64,000 nucleotides of DNA from Pseudofrankia saprophytica (GTDB lineage Bacteria > Actinomycetota > Actinomycetes > Frankiales > Frankiaceae). Positions 26,304-34,229 of the stretch are shown here, one piece after another. Numbering within the stretch: the stretch's first letter is position 1; each line of letters opens with the position of its first letter. The notes under the pieces were generated by a model. It saw only the letters and a list, made by a program, of their open reading frames with translations. It was not told where the DNA came from and did not search any database. Both the position numbers and the translations under genes were made by a program. The stretch is from NCBI RefSeq assembly GCF_000235425.2, contig NZ_KI912266.1, positions 5,507,482 through 5,571,481 of the forward strand. The letters run 5' to 3'.

Positions 26304-27071
26304 GTGCTCACGATCAGCCAGCTGGCGTCGTACGCCGGCGTCACCGTGCGCGCGGTGCGGCACTATCACGCCAAGGGCCTCCTGCCGGAGCCGGAGCGCG
26401 ACCGCTCCGGCTACCGGCGCTACGACGCCCGCGCCGTCGTCGAGCTCATCAAGATCCGTACGCTCGCCGAGGCCGGCGTGCCGCTCGCGCGCGTCCGCGA
26501 GCTCCTGACCGCGGGCGAGGCGGAGTTCAACGCCGCGGTCGCCGACATCGACCGGCGCCTGCGCGCGGAGATCAGGGAGCGGCAACGACACCGCGAGCGG
26601 ATCGCGCAGCTGGCAGCCGGGGACAGCCTGGCCCTGCCGCCGGAGGCCGTGGCGTACCTCGACCGGCTGCGCAAGCTAGGACTGCCGGAGCGGATGATCG
26701 AGGGCGAGCGGGATGGCTGGATCCTGGTGGCCGCCCAGCTCCCGCAGCACATGTCGCTCTACATGAAGCTGAAGCAGCAGGAGCTCGACAATCCGGCGAC
26801 GGTCGAACTCTACTGGGATCTCGTCGCGATGATCGACTGGGGGGTGGACGACCCGCGGTTGGCCGCTGTGGCCGACCGGCTCGTCGCCTCTCTCGAGGAC
26901 GCCGGTATCGAGGAATGGGCGGACCACGACCAGGAGATCACCGACGAGCTCGCGGACCTCCTCGACTCTTTCTTCCTCGACTCCGTGCCGATCGCCCGTC
27001 GGCTCATGGAACTGCTCGAGGAACGCGGCTGGCGGGGCTGGACCAAGTTCGAGCGGATCCATCCGACCTGA
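26304..27071 (+). CDS. MerR family transcriptional regulator
   Basis: A 255-residue MerR-type activator. The winged HTH is LTISQLASYAGVTVRAVRHY then YHAKGLLPEPERDRSGYRRYDARAVVELIKI at residues 2-50, followed by a helical dimer arm (EFNAAVADIDRRLRAEIRERQRH). The C-terminal half (about 120-255) is longer than in simple MerR sensors, so it is likely an effector-binding domain. GTG 26304 has AGGAG upstream. It is expected to act on the dyad at 24447-24463. Confidence 0.9.
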   Translation: MLTISQLASYAGVTVRAVRHYHAKGLLPEPERDRSGYRRYDARAVVELIKIRTLAEAGVPLARVRELLTAGEAEFNAAVADIDRRLRAEIRERQRHRERIAQLAAGDSLALPPEAVAYLDRLRKLGLPERMIEGERDGWILVAAQLPQHMSLYMKLKQQELDNPATVELYWDLVAMIDWGVDDPRLAAVADRLVASLEDAGIEEWADHDQEITDELADLLDSFFLDSVPIARRLMELLEERGWRGWTKFERIHPT

Positions 27072-27084
27072 TCGAGCGTCCGGG

Positions 27085-28434
27085 TCAGGTAAGAGACGCC
27101 AGCAGGCGTTGGAATGCGGCCGGATCGCCTTTGACGGTGTACCTGTCCGGTTCGGTGTAGGTGGGGCGGCCGGCGATCGGGCGGTGCAGGATCCTGATGT
27201 AGTCGAGCTCGTCGCAGACCACGGTCGCGTCCACGGGCAGGTCGTCGGCCGATCCCGTCGTGAGTCGTTGGTCCCTGACGGTGGCGAGCAGGGTGCCGTC
27301 GGGGAAACGAAACTCGACCCGAAGCCCGTCCGGCAGAGATGCGCTCGGCGTGAACATATGCCGGAGGCCGAGGGCGAAGTTGGCGACGGTGGAGACGTCG
27401 GGTTTGAAGTCGAGGTAACGCACGCGTTTGGCCGGGTTGCGGGCCGCCGTCTTCTCGGCGTGGCTGCCGGACTGCACGTAGACCGGTTCGGGGTGCTGAC
27501 GCAGCGGGAGCAGCACGTCGTCGCGGTGGCGTGCCTTGTCGGCCAGATAGGGGCCGATGACGTCCTCGCCGGCCGGGCACACCGCCATGCAGTAAGCCGA
27601 CTTGTAGTTCGGCTCGAACGCCAGGGACTGCAGCATCGACAGGGTCTCGTCCTCGCGGAACTTCGCGCGGTAGGCGCTGGCGTCCCCGGCGGCCACGGCG
27701 TCGACCCAGTCGGTCGCGCTGATCGGGAACTCGCGGTAGTTGTGTCCGAGGCAGGCGAAGAAGTCGAAGTCCCCGACGTTGCTGATCGCCCCGACCGGGC
27801 AGGCCGCGACGCACAGGTTGCAGCCCAGGCACGGGTTGTAGTCCAGCGGCTGGCCGTAGGCGTCGATCTCCGCGTCGATCAGGATGGTGTCGAGCAGTAC
27901 GAAGTTTCCGAACTTCGGATGGATGATGTTGCGGTTGATGCCCATGTGGCCCATCCCCGCCTCGACGGCCACGATCTTGTGCGCGATGGCCCAGCTGGCC
28001 TGGCCGGGTGGGACCTGCACGTCCATCGGGAATCCCATGTTGGTGGGGATCGCGCGGACGCCGGCCTCGGCCAGTTCCTCGCAGATGCGCGCGGCGGCGC
28101 TTTCGAGCTTGTCGCCGGTGCGATGCCAGGCTTTGTTGGCCGTGGCGCGCGAGGTCGATCGGATCGCGTCCCGGTTGGAGATCCCGACGAGGCAGATCAG
28201 CGACCGGACGGTGGGCATGAGCCGGCGGGCGTTGTCGTTCTCCCCGCCCAGGCCGGCCCGGCCGACGTCCACGAATCCGACATCGGCGGCACCGGCCCGC
28301 AGGCACAGCTCGCGCAGCCAGCCGGCCTCGACGCGGTCGGGACGAGGCGGTGAGGACAGCGATGCCTCGTACACACGGCGGGCGGCCTCAGCCTCGTCGG
28401 TGCCCCGGAAGATCCGTCGGGTCTCGTTCACCAT
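27085..28434 (-). CDS. QueG-like 4Fe-4S protein fused to an SCP2-like C-terminal domain
   Basis: A 449-residue protein. Residues about 40-230 resemble the epoxyqueuosine-reductase/reductive-dehalogenase superfamily (GMGHMGINRNIIHPKFGNFVLLDTILID precedes the cluster). The cluster motif is Cys202, 205, 208, 212 (PCLGCNLCVAACP). A second site shows Cys228, Cys282 and Cys286 (YCMAVCPAG), so only seven ligands are obvious. The C-terminus (about 340-449; VEFRFPDGTLLATV and YTVKGDPAAFQRLL) looks like a sterol-carrier-protein-2 domain, absent from QueG. No Shine-Dalgarno precedes ATG 28434 and a -10-like TACTAT is 7 bases before it, so it may be leaderless. Redox chemistry on a lipid-like substrate is inference. 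Confidence 0.75.
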   Translation of the reverse strand: MVNETRRIFRGTDEAEAARRVYEASLSSPPRPDRVEAGWLRELCLRAGAADVGFVDVGRAGLGGENDNARRLMPTVRSLICLVGISNRDAIRSTSRATANKAWHRTGDKLESAAARICEELAEAGVRAIPTNMGFPMDVQVPPGQASWAIAHKIVAVEAGMGHMGINRNIIHPKFGNFVLLDTILIDAEIDAYGQPLDYNPCLGCNLCVAACPVGAISNVGDFDFFACLGHNYREFPISATDWVDAVAAGDASAYRAKFREDETLSMLQSLAFEPNYKSAYCMAVCPAGEDVIGPYLADKARHRDDVLLPLRQHPEPVYVQSGSHAEKTAARNPAKRVRYLDFKPDVSTVANFALGLRHMFTPSASLPDGLRVEFRFPDGTLLATVRDQRLTTGSADDLPVDATVVCDELDYIRILHRPIAGRPTYTEPDRYTVKGDPAAFQRLLASLT

Positions 28435-28441
28435 GCCGCGA

Positions 28442-28463
28442 ATAGTATCGTAGATATAGTATC
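28442..28463. promoter_or_regulatory. AT-rich divergent promoter and operator, Fe-S gene and HxlR
   Basis: ATAGTATC occurs twice as a direct repeat (28442-28449 and 28456-28463, period 14), and TATC-GTA-GATA is a dyad between them. Both strands have -10-like hexamers (TATAGT on plus, TACTAT on minus). The AT-rich block stands out in a GC-rich region and is the obvious binding site for the HxlR protein. Confidence 0.65.
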
Positions 28464-28487
28464 TCCACGAGAGGGTAGGCTCGACGG

Positions 28488-29180
28488 GTGCCGACCACGC
28501 CGCGCTCCGCGTACGCGCACTTCTGCATGCTCGCCAAGACTCTCGAGCGGCTGGGAGATCGCTGGGCCCTGCTCGTCGTACGCGACCTGCTGACCGGCCC
28601 GAAACGCTTCACCGACCTGATGGACCGGCTTGGCGGCATCACACCGCGGACGCTGACGCAGCGGCTGCGTGATCTCGAATCGGAGCGACTCGTCTGCGTG
28701 GACCGGGAGCCCGGCCGGCGCGAGGTCTGGTACAGCCTCACCCCGGCCGGCCACGACCTCGCGCCTTCGCTGGACGAACTCGCCCTGTGGGGCCTGCGCC
28801 ATCTCGCGGCCCCGCCCGCGCCGGGCGAACCGACCCATCCCGAGCACCTGCTCAACTCCGTGCGCCTCGTCCTGGACCGCGAGCAGCTCGACGTCGGCCC
28901 GGCCACCTGGGTGGTCCGGACCCTCGACCACGACGACACGTACACGATCAGCGGGCGCGGTGGCCGGTGGATGCTGGAGGCCCGAGCGGATCCGCATCCG
29001 GACGTCGAGCTGCTCGGCACCAGGCGCGACCTGGCCAACTACTTCGCCACGCTCCCGTCGACGCGCGCCGCGGGTCACCCAGGCGTGCGCGTCGAGGGCC
29101 GCGAGCAGGAGATCAGCAGATTCCTCGGCGCGATCGCCGTCTTCCCGCCCCTCCCGCGCGCGGCGGCATCGCCAGCCTAA
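28488..29180 (+). CDS. HxlR-type winged-helix regulator with SCP2-like C-terminus
   Basis: A 230-residue regulator. Residues about 10-105 form an HxlR winged helix (LERLGDRWALLVVRDLLTGP, KRFTDLMDRLGGITPRTLTQRLRDL, EVWYSLTPAGHDL). HxlR proteins are usually about 110 residues; the extra 120 (LLNSVRLVLD, DTYTISGRGGRWMLEARADP, RVEGREQEISRFLGAIAVFP) resemble an SCP2-like domain, presumably a ligand pocket. GTG 28488 follows GAGAGGG. It is divergent from the Fe-S/SCP2 fusion, and both carry related C-terminal modules, which suggests that they recognise the same compound. Confidence 0.83.
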   Translation: MPTTPRSAYAHFCMLAKTLERLGDRWALLVVRDLLTGPKRFTDLMDRLGGITPRTLTQRLRDLESERLVCVDREPGRREVWYSLTPAGHDLAPSLDELALWGLRHLAAPPAPGEPTHPEHLLNSVRLVLDREQLDVGPATWVVRTLDHDDTYTISGRGGRWMLEARADPHPDVELLGTRRDLANYFATLPSTRAAGHPGVRVEGREQEISRFLGAIAVFPPLPRAAASPA

Positions 29181-29281
29181 GCGCGGCTGATCTCCCCCAG
29201 CTGATCGATCCACGCCGTTCGGCGCAGGTAATGTCCGGCCGACAGGGACGTTCCCGATGACCGGGTGAGGGGGGTGCCGCC

Positions 29282-29863
29282 ATGGGCGAGGAGCCGGAGG
29301 TTCTCGTCGTCGCGGATGCCGCGGCCTGGCGGGCGTGGCTCGACGGGCACGAGGACACCTTCGACGGCGTCTGGCTGCTCCTGGCGAAGAAGGGCACGGT
29401 CTCGCCGACCTCGCTGAGCTACGACCAGGCGCTCGACGAGGCGTTGTGCAGTGGGTGGATCGACGGGCAGCGCAGGGCCTTCGACGCCGCGACGTTCCGG
29501 CAGCGGTTCAGCCCGCGCCGCCGGGCGTCGCTCTGGTCGCGGCGGAACATCGACCTGGTGGCCGGGCTGATCGCCGAGGGGCGGATGCGCCCGCGCGGCC
29601 AGGCCGAGATCGACCGCGCGAAGGCGGACGGGCGCTGGGCGCGCGCCTACGCCGGTTCCGCGACGGCGCAGGTTCCGGAGGACCTCGCCGCGGCGCTGGC
29701 GGCATCCTCGGCCGCCGCGGCGCTCTTCGCGCGGCTGAACAGCCAGAACCGATACTCGGTCATCCACCGCATCATGACGGCGCCGAGCCCGTCGAGCCGG
29801 GCGAACCGGCTCGCGAAACTCGTCGGGATGCTCGAACGCGGCGAGACCCCGCACCCGCAGTGA
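29282..29863 (+). CDS. YdeI/OmpD-associated family protein
   Basis: A 193-residue protein of the YdeI type (ADAAAWRAWLDGHEDTFDGVWLLLAKKG then LSYDQALDEALCSGWIDGQRRAFD and FSPRRRASLWSRRN). Family members are linked to bacteriocin or antimicrobial peptide resistance in enterobacteria but are not characterised in actinomycetes. GAGGGGGG precedes ATG 29282. It is convergent with the amidohydrolase at 29979. Confidence 0.9.
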   Translation: MGEEPEVLVVADAAAWRAWLDGHEDTFDGVWLLLAKKGTVSPTSLSYDQALDEALCSGWIDGQRRAFDAATFRQRFSPRRRASLWSRRNIDLVAGLIAEGRMRPRGQAEIDRAKADGRWARAYAGSATAQVPEDLAAALAASSAAAALFARLNSQNRYSVIHRIMTAPSPSSRANRLAKLVGMLERGETPHPQ

Positions 29864-29913
29864 TCAGGCCAGCCGGCCCGGCCGGGAGCCTGCCGGCGCC
29901 GCCTGGACGGTCG

Positions 29914-29959
29914 TGCCGCCGGGCCCGAAGGACGGACTCGGAGAACGGGCCCGGCGGCA
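29914..29959. terminator. Strong hairpin between convergent genes
   Basis: TGCCGCCGGGCCCG (29914-29927) pairs perfectly with CGGGCCCGGCGGCA (29946-29959) around an 18-base loop. It has no T-tract, as is common in GC-rich actinomycetes. Its place between two convergent genes suggests a bidirectional terminator. Confidence 0.65.
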
Positions 29960-29978
29960 TGACGGTGGTCCGCCTGGT

Positions 29979-31235
29979 TCAGCTGGCCTGTCGTTCGGCG
30001 TAGCGCCGCGCCCACTCCTTGCGGGAGCGGATGGTGGTATCGACGTCGGTCGACGTCGCCCGCAGTGCGCCCACGGTCCCCCGCTCCTTCGGCACCACGG
30101 CGAACGGATCCCAGCCGAAGAACCGGCAGGCGTTCCGCCAGGTGATCTTGTCGATCTCCTCGTCCGTCGCACCAACGTCCGCCAGCTCGGCGAGGACGAA
30201 CTCCGGAGCGTTGGGCCAGATCGAGTCGGCGTGCGGGTAGTCGCACTCCCAGGCGATGATGTCGATCCCGATCTCGCGGCGCAGCCGGAGCGAGGTGGGG
30301 TCGGTCACGTAGCAGGCCAGCGAGTGCTCGCGGAAGATCTCGCTCGGCAGCCTTCCGCCGAAGTCCCGGCGCAGCCAGCGCTGGTTCGTGTAATGGCGGT
30401 CGCAGCGGTCCAGGTAGAACGGGATCCAGCCGATGCCGCCCTCGGAGAAGGCGAACTTCAGGTCCGGATAGGAGCGCATCGCCGGACCCCACAGCAGGTC
30501 CTGCGCCACGAGCGCCGAGATCTGGCAGGCCAGGATGATCAGGTTGTCGATCGGCGCGTCCGGCGCGCCCTTGATGGCACCGAAGCCCGTGCCGATGTGC
30601 AGGCACATCACCATGCCGGTGTCGGACAGGGCCTCGAAGACCGGCCCCCAGTAGTCGATGTCGTGGTAGCTCGGCAGCCCTTCCAGGTGGGGCTGCTCGG
30701 GCATGGTGACGGCGCGGCAGCCCTTGGCGGCGACCCGGCGGATCTCGTCGACCATCAGCCCCGGGTCCCAGGTCGGCAGCAGCGCCAACGGGATGAACCG
30801 GCCGGGGTAGGTGCCCGCCCACTCGTCGATGTGCCAGTCGTTGTATGCCTGGATCATCACCACCGTCTGGGGGTCCCGGAAATGGTTGAGGTGGCCGGCG
30901 CTGAACCCGGCGAACGTCGGGAAGCACATCGACGCGAGGATGCCGTTGCGATCCATGTCCCGCACCCGGTCATGGATGTCGTAGACCCCGGGGCGCATCT
31001 CGGCGAATCCCGCCGGGTCGCGCCCCCACTCCTGCGCCGGCCAGGAGACGACCGCGTTGAGGCCGCTGACCCCGGTGACCCGGCCCTGGTAGATCCACCG
31101 GTCCACGCCCTTGTCGTCGGTCTCCACATGGGGCGCCAGGCCGGCCCACTTCGCCGGCACATGGTTCTTGAACATGTCCGGCGGCTCGACCACATGGTCG
31201 TCGATGCTCACCAAGATCATATCGTCGATGTTCAT
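29979..31235 (-). CDS. Amidohydrolase family (ACMSD-like TIM-barrel) protein
   Basis: A 418-residue amidohydrolase_2 member. Metal-site residues: Asp12-x-His14 (VSIDDHVVEPPDMF), a barrel His in VMCLHIGTGFG, and Asp in WECDYPHADS. The body includes GWIPFYLDRCDRHY, which recurs in this actinobacterial subfamily. The start pattern is shared with 20948-22189, so the two are paralogues. A strong GGAGGAGGAGC precedes ATG 31235. It lies downstream of an aldo/keto reductase on the opposite side of a 75-bp gap on the same strand, but each probably has its own transcript start. Confidence 0.9.
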   Translation of the reverse strand: MNIDDMILVSIDDHVVEPPDMFKNHVPAKWAGLAPHVETDDKGVDRWIYQGRVTGVSGLNAVVSWPAQEWGRDPAGFAEMRPGVYDIHDRVRDMDRNGILASMCFPTFAGFSAGHLNHFRDPQTVVMIQAYNDWHIDEWAGTYPGRFIPLALLPTWDPGLMVDEIRRVAAKGCRAVTMPEQPHLEGLPSYHDIDYWGPVFEALSDTGMVMCLHIGTGFGAIKGAPDAPIDNLIILACQISALVAQDLLWGPAMRSYPDLKFAFSEGGIGWIPFYLDRCDRHYTNQRWLRRDFGGRLPSEIFREHSLACYVTDPTSLRLRREIGIDIIAWECDYPHADSIWPNAPEFVLAELADVGATDEEIDKITWRNACRFFGWDPFAVVPKERGTVGALRATSTDVDTTIRSRKEWARRYAERQAS

Positions 31236-31310
31236 GCTCCTCCTCCTGCCGGGCCTGCTGGGCCTGCTGGGCCAGCCGGGCGGCGTAAGCGCTCCTGCCG
31301 GTGCGTGTGT

Positions 31311-32363
31311 CTAGGGCGCGGGCCAGGCGGACCGCCGGCGAGCCTCGGGCCGCAGCGCCGGGTACTGGACGAAGTGGTCGACGCCGGGGAGATCCGTGCC
31401 GGGGGGCACGACCTTGTCGATGGCGTCGAGGGTGTCCTGGTCGAGGCGGACGTCCGCGGCGGCCAACGCGTCCTCGAGATGCGGCAGGGTACGCGGCCCG
31501 ATGATCGTCGAGGTGACCGCGGGATGGCTGTCGACGAATGCCAGCGCGAGCGCGGTCAGGGACAGTCCCGCCTGGTCGGCGATCGTGCGCAGGGCGTCCA
31601 CCGCGTCGAACCGGGTCCGCGAGAGGCGGTCCTCGGCGGAGCTGACGCTGCCCAGCATGAAGGGGCTGTTGGCGTCGAACCGGGATCCGGCCGGTGGCTG
31701 TTCGCCGCGCCGGTACTTGCCCGTGAGCCAGCCGCCGGCGAGCGGACTCCACGGAAGCATCGCCATCCGGTGCCGCTGGCAGGCGGGCAGAACCGCCTGT
31801 TCCACCGACCTTGCGAAGATCGAGTACTGGGACTGCTCACAGACGAACCGGTTGCCACCGCGCCGGGCGGCGGCCCACTGAGCCTCGACGATCCAGTCCG
31901 CCGGAAAGGACGACGACCCCAGGTAGAGCACCTTGCCGTGGCGCACCAGGTCGGTCAGCGCGCCGAGGGTCTCCTCCAGGTCGGTCTCCCAGTCGGGCTT
32001 GTGCACCTGGTAGAGGTCGATGCGGTCGGTGCCAAGGCGGCGCAGGCTGTCCTCGACGGCCCGCATGATCCATCGCCGGGAACCGCCGCGGCGACCGCGG
32101 TCGTCCCCCATCGGGTAGAAGCACTTGGTCGCGATCACCACCTCGTCGCGGCGTGACCGCACCGCCCGCCCGACGATCTCCTCGCTCTCGCCATGGGAGT
32201 AGACGTCGGCGGTGTCGATGAAGTTGACCCCGCCGTCCAGCGCACGATTGATGATGCGGTCGCAGTCGTCATGGTCGGAGTTACCGAGCCCACCGAACAT
32301 CATCGCGCCCAGGCACTGCCCGCTCACCTCGACGCCGGTTGTTCCGAGCCGACGATAGTTCAC
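31311..32363 (-). CDS. Aldo/keto reductase
   Basis: A 350-residue (beta/alpha)8 NADPH-dependent oxidoreductase. The conserved start MNYRRLGTTGVEVSGQCLGA, catalytic Asp and Tyr (NFIDTADVYSHGESEEIVG), Lys (VVIATKCF) and His (DLYQVHKPD) are all visible, as is the cofactor-binding IIGPRTLPHLEDAL. The arrangement fits the AKR11/tas-like group. It has no obvious operon partner; the substrate is unknown. Confidence 0.93.
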   Translation of the reverse strand: MNYRRLGTTGVEVSGQCLGAMMFGGLGNSDHDDCDRIINRALDGGVNFIDTADVYSHGESEEIVGRAVRSRRDEVVIATKCFYPMGDDRGRRGGSRRWIMRAVEDSLRRLGTDRIDLYQVHKPDWETDLEETLGALTDLVRHGKVLYLGSSSFPADWIVEAQWAAARRGGNRFVCEQSQYSIFARSVEQAVLPACQRHRMAMLPWSPLAGGWLTGKYRRGEQPPAGSRFDANSPFMLGSVSSAEDRLSRTRFDAVDALRTIADQAGLSLTALALAFVDSHPAVTSTIIGPRTLPHLEDALAAADVRLDQDTLDAIDKVVPPGTDLPGVDHFVQYPALRPEARRRSAWPAP

Positions 32364-32435
32364 GGTGGATCCTTCCCTTGTCTGCGCGGTCTCTTCCGGG
32401 GTCGCCCGACGTCGATTTCCCGCCGGGTTCGCGGG

Positions 32436-32888
32436 TCACATCTTCCGGAAATCCCAGCTCGTGATTTTCTCCGGAGTCAACCGCAGCCAGGCGTGCCGGC
32501 CGTCGTAGTGCATCTCGTCGCGGCCGGTGTACTTCCTGGCGAAGAGGCGTTCCGGGACCTCGAGCCCCGGGTCCGGCGCACTGGTGCGCGGAACGTCGCC
32601 CATGGGCTCGAACTTTCCACGAATCTCCACGCCGCGCAGCTCGTTGAAGCCGTGCCCGGTGTCCACCAGGACCGCGGCCTGCGGGTCGCGCGCGATATCC
32701 GTCCAACGCTGGCTCTTGACGATCGAGTTGAGCCACAACGCGGTTCCGTCCCAGACGAACCACAGTGGTGTCAGATGCGGCCCCTCCGCGCCTGATGTCG
32801 CCACGCGACAGGTCCGTTCCTCGGTCAGGAAGGCGTCGACCTCGGCCGGGCTCATGGCTATCTTGCGCCCTCGGCGCTGTTCTTTCAT
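32436..32888 (-). CDS. PPOX-class F420/FMN-dependent oxidoreductase-like protein
   Basis: A 150-residue split-barrel flavin-binding protein (MSPAEVDAFLTEERTCRVATSGAEGPHLTPLWFVWDG, then LWLNSIVKSQRWTDIARDP and AAVLVDTG). It belongs to the pyridoxamine-5'-phosphate oxidase-like superfamily, many actinobacterial members of which use F420. ATG 32888 is preceded by GGAGAAGG. A longer frame reaching 33479 is spurious because it crosses the TetR operator and the TetR gene on the other strand. Confidence 0.88.
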   Translation of the reverse strand: MKEQRRGRKIAMSPAEVDAFLTEERTCRVATSGAEGPHLTPLWFVWDGTALWLNSIVKSQRWTDIARDPQAAVLVDTGHGFNELRGVEIRGKFEPMGDVPRTSAPDPGLEVPERLFARKYTGRDEMHYDGRHAWLRLTPEKITSWDFRKM

Positions 32889-33219
32889 CCGACCTTCTCC
32901 CTTATTTCGTGATCTCAGCCGCGCCAAAGGCGGCGACACCTTCCCGCGATCATCCAATGAATACGAGGCAGCATCCGGCAATGCGCCATGGTGTCCGCCT
33001 GGCGGCTGGCCAGGAAAACCCGGTCGCGTCCGGACGGCGACGCCGGCGGCCAACTCCCGCCCGCCCCGCGGTCGATAGCAGGAATCGCGGAGGAGGACAG
33101 CCAGCCGTCCTCCGTCCGGCAATCGTGGCCGCACACTCCATACCGAAGTGGCCGTCATTTCCTTCCGGCGCTCCCTTGCGGCCACCGAAGTATGCGACCA
33201 GCGGTCGCATAGTGTCAAG
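32889..33219. other. Intergenic region, PPOX gene and TetR promoters
   Basis: A gap of 331 bases between divergent genes. Its right end contains a strong dyad (33191-33211). The rest is comparatively less GC-rich. I see no convincing coding frame, small RNA or repeat. Confidence 0.5.
33191..33211. promoter_or_regulatory. TetR operator, site 1
   Basis: TATGCGACC at 33191-33199 and GGTCGCATA at 33203-33211 are perfect 9-bp arms with a 3-base AGC spacer. The dyad lies just upstream of the TetR start at 33220. A near-identical dyad precedes the SDR at 34230. Confidence 0.85.
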
Positions 33220-34008
33220 ATGGTGTTAGATGGTCCGGTGAAGCACCGATCACCCACCGAGACCGGATGCTCCGAACCCCCCGAGGACAAGGTCGCGCCG
33301 CCCGAACCCGGCTCGGCCCGCTGGTGGGCGGATCGCGCCGCCGCGGAAGCCAGGCGCAGGCCGCGCGCCGGCGGACTGACCACCACCCGCATCGTCGAGG
33401 CCGCCCTGGAGATCCTGCGGGAGGACGGGCTCGAGGCGCTGACCGTACGCGCCGTAGCCGATCGGTTCCACACCGGCAATGCCTCGCTCTACCGGCACAT
33501 CGCCAGCCGCGACGAGCTGATCGCACTGATCAGCGATCACGTGATGGGCGACGTCCGACTCGACCGCACCGGCCAGGGCTGGCGCACCGATACCGAGGCT
33601 CTGATGCGCGAGATACGGCGCGTCATCCTCGACCAGCCACTGCCGCCATCCGCCCGGCGGAGCACCTGGGCATACGGACCGAACACGCTGCGCGTCATCG
33701 ACGCCGCGCTGGGCCTGTTCCTCGAAGCCGGGCTGACCGACGAACAGGCCGCCTGCACGACCATCACGATGATCAAATTCATCGCCGGCTCCGCCGACAT
33801 CCAACGCAGCGCCGCCGGCCGCGGTCCGAGCGGAGCGACCGGTGCCGAAGGATTCGGCCGACTGCTCGACGGGCTGCCCGCCGACCAGTTCACCGCCCTG
33901 CGCACAGCCGGGCGCGCCTACATCGCGGCGTCCGCCGACGACGTCTTCGACCACGGCATGGCCGTCTTCCTCGACGGCGTGACCCACCAGCTTCCCGTCG
34001 GCGGATGA
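33220..34008 (+). CDS. TetR family transcriptional regulator
   Basis: A 262-residue protein: about 50 non-conserved residues, then the HTH (TTTRIVEAALEILREDGLEA, then FHTGNASLYRHIASRDELIA) and a TetR_C-type ligand domain. ATG 33220 is chosen as the first start after the operator; GTG 33238 is possible. The same operator motif occurs before its own gene and before the mycofactocin-type SDR that follows, so it most likely represses both. Confidence 0.88.
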   Translation: MVLDGPVKHRSPTETGCSEPPEDKVAPPEPGSARWWADRAAAEARRRPRAGGLTTTRIVEAALEILREDGLEALTVRAVADRFHTGNASLYRHIASRDELIALISDHVMGDVRLDRTGQGWRTDTEALMREIRRVILDQPLPPSARRSTWAYGPNTLRVIDAALGLFLEAGLTDEQAACTTITMIKFIAGSADIQRSAAGRGPSGATGAEGFGRLLDGLPADQFTALRTAGRAYIAASADDVFDHGMAVFLDGVTHQLPVGG

Positions 34009-34108
34009 GTCACACGAACCCGACTGGAGACGCGCTCTCGCGAGCCGCCCCGTCCCGCCCCGTCCCGCCGCGCGGCTACGCTGTCGCGGCGCGAGGCGGA
34101 ACGCGACC

Positions 34109-34138
34109 TTGACGATATGCGACCAAGGATCGCATAAT
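34109..34138 (+). promoter_or_regulatory. SDR promoter overlapped by TetR operator, site 2
   Basis: -35 TTGACG (34109-34114) and -10 CATAAT (34133-34138) have an 18-base spacer. TATGCGACC-AAG-GATCGCATA (34116-34136) fills it and differs from site 1 by one arm base and the spacer. A further half-site GATCGCATA is at 34160-34168. Repressor binding would exclude polymerase. Confidence 0.85.
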
Positions 34139-34229
34139 TCGGCACCATCAGCGAGTGCCGATCGCATAGGGACGGGCGGATGCGGCCACGACCAGCGACC
34201 GACGCCGCTTGACGAGGAGGACGAGATAC

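Noticed and set aside
31251..31277. GGGCCTGCT-type 9-bp repeats between the amidohydrolase and aldo/keto reductase
   Set aside because: Short imperfect GC repeat with no likely function; not distinguishable from compositional bias.
29913..32156. A 747-codon plus-strand frame opposite the amidohydrolase and aldo/keto reductase
   Set aside because: It is antisense to two genes with intact catalytic motifs; its translation is Arg/Gly/His-rich with no family signature.
32889..33479. An N-terminal extension of the PPOX protein
   Set aside because: It would cross the TetR operator and the start of the opposite-strand TetR gene; the conserved fold begins at 32888.
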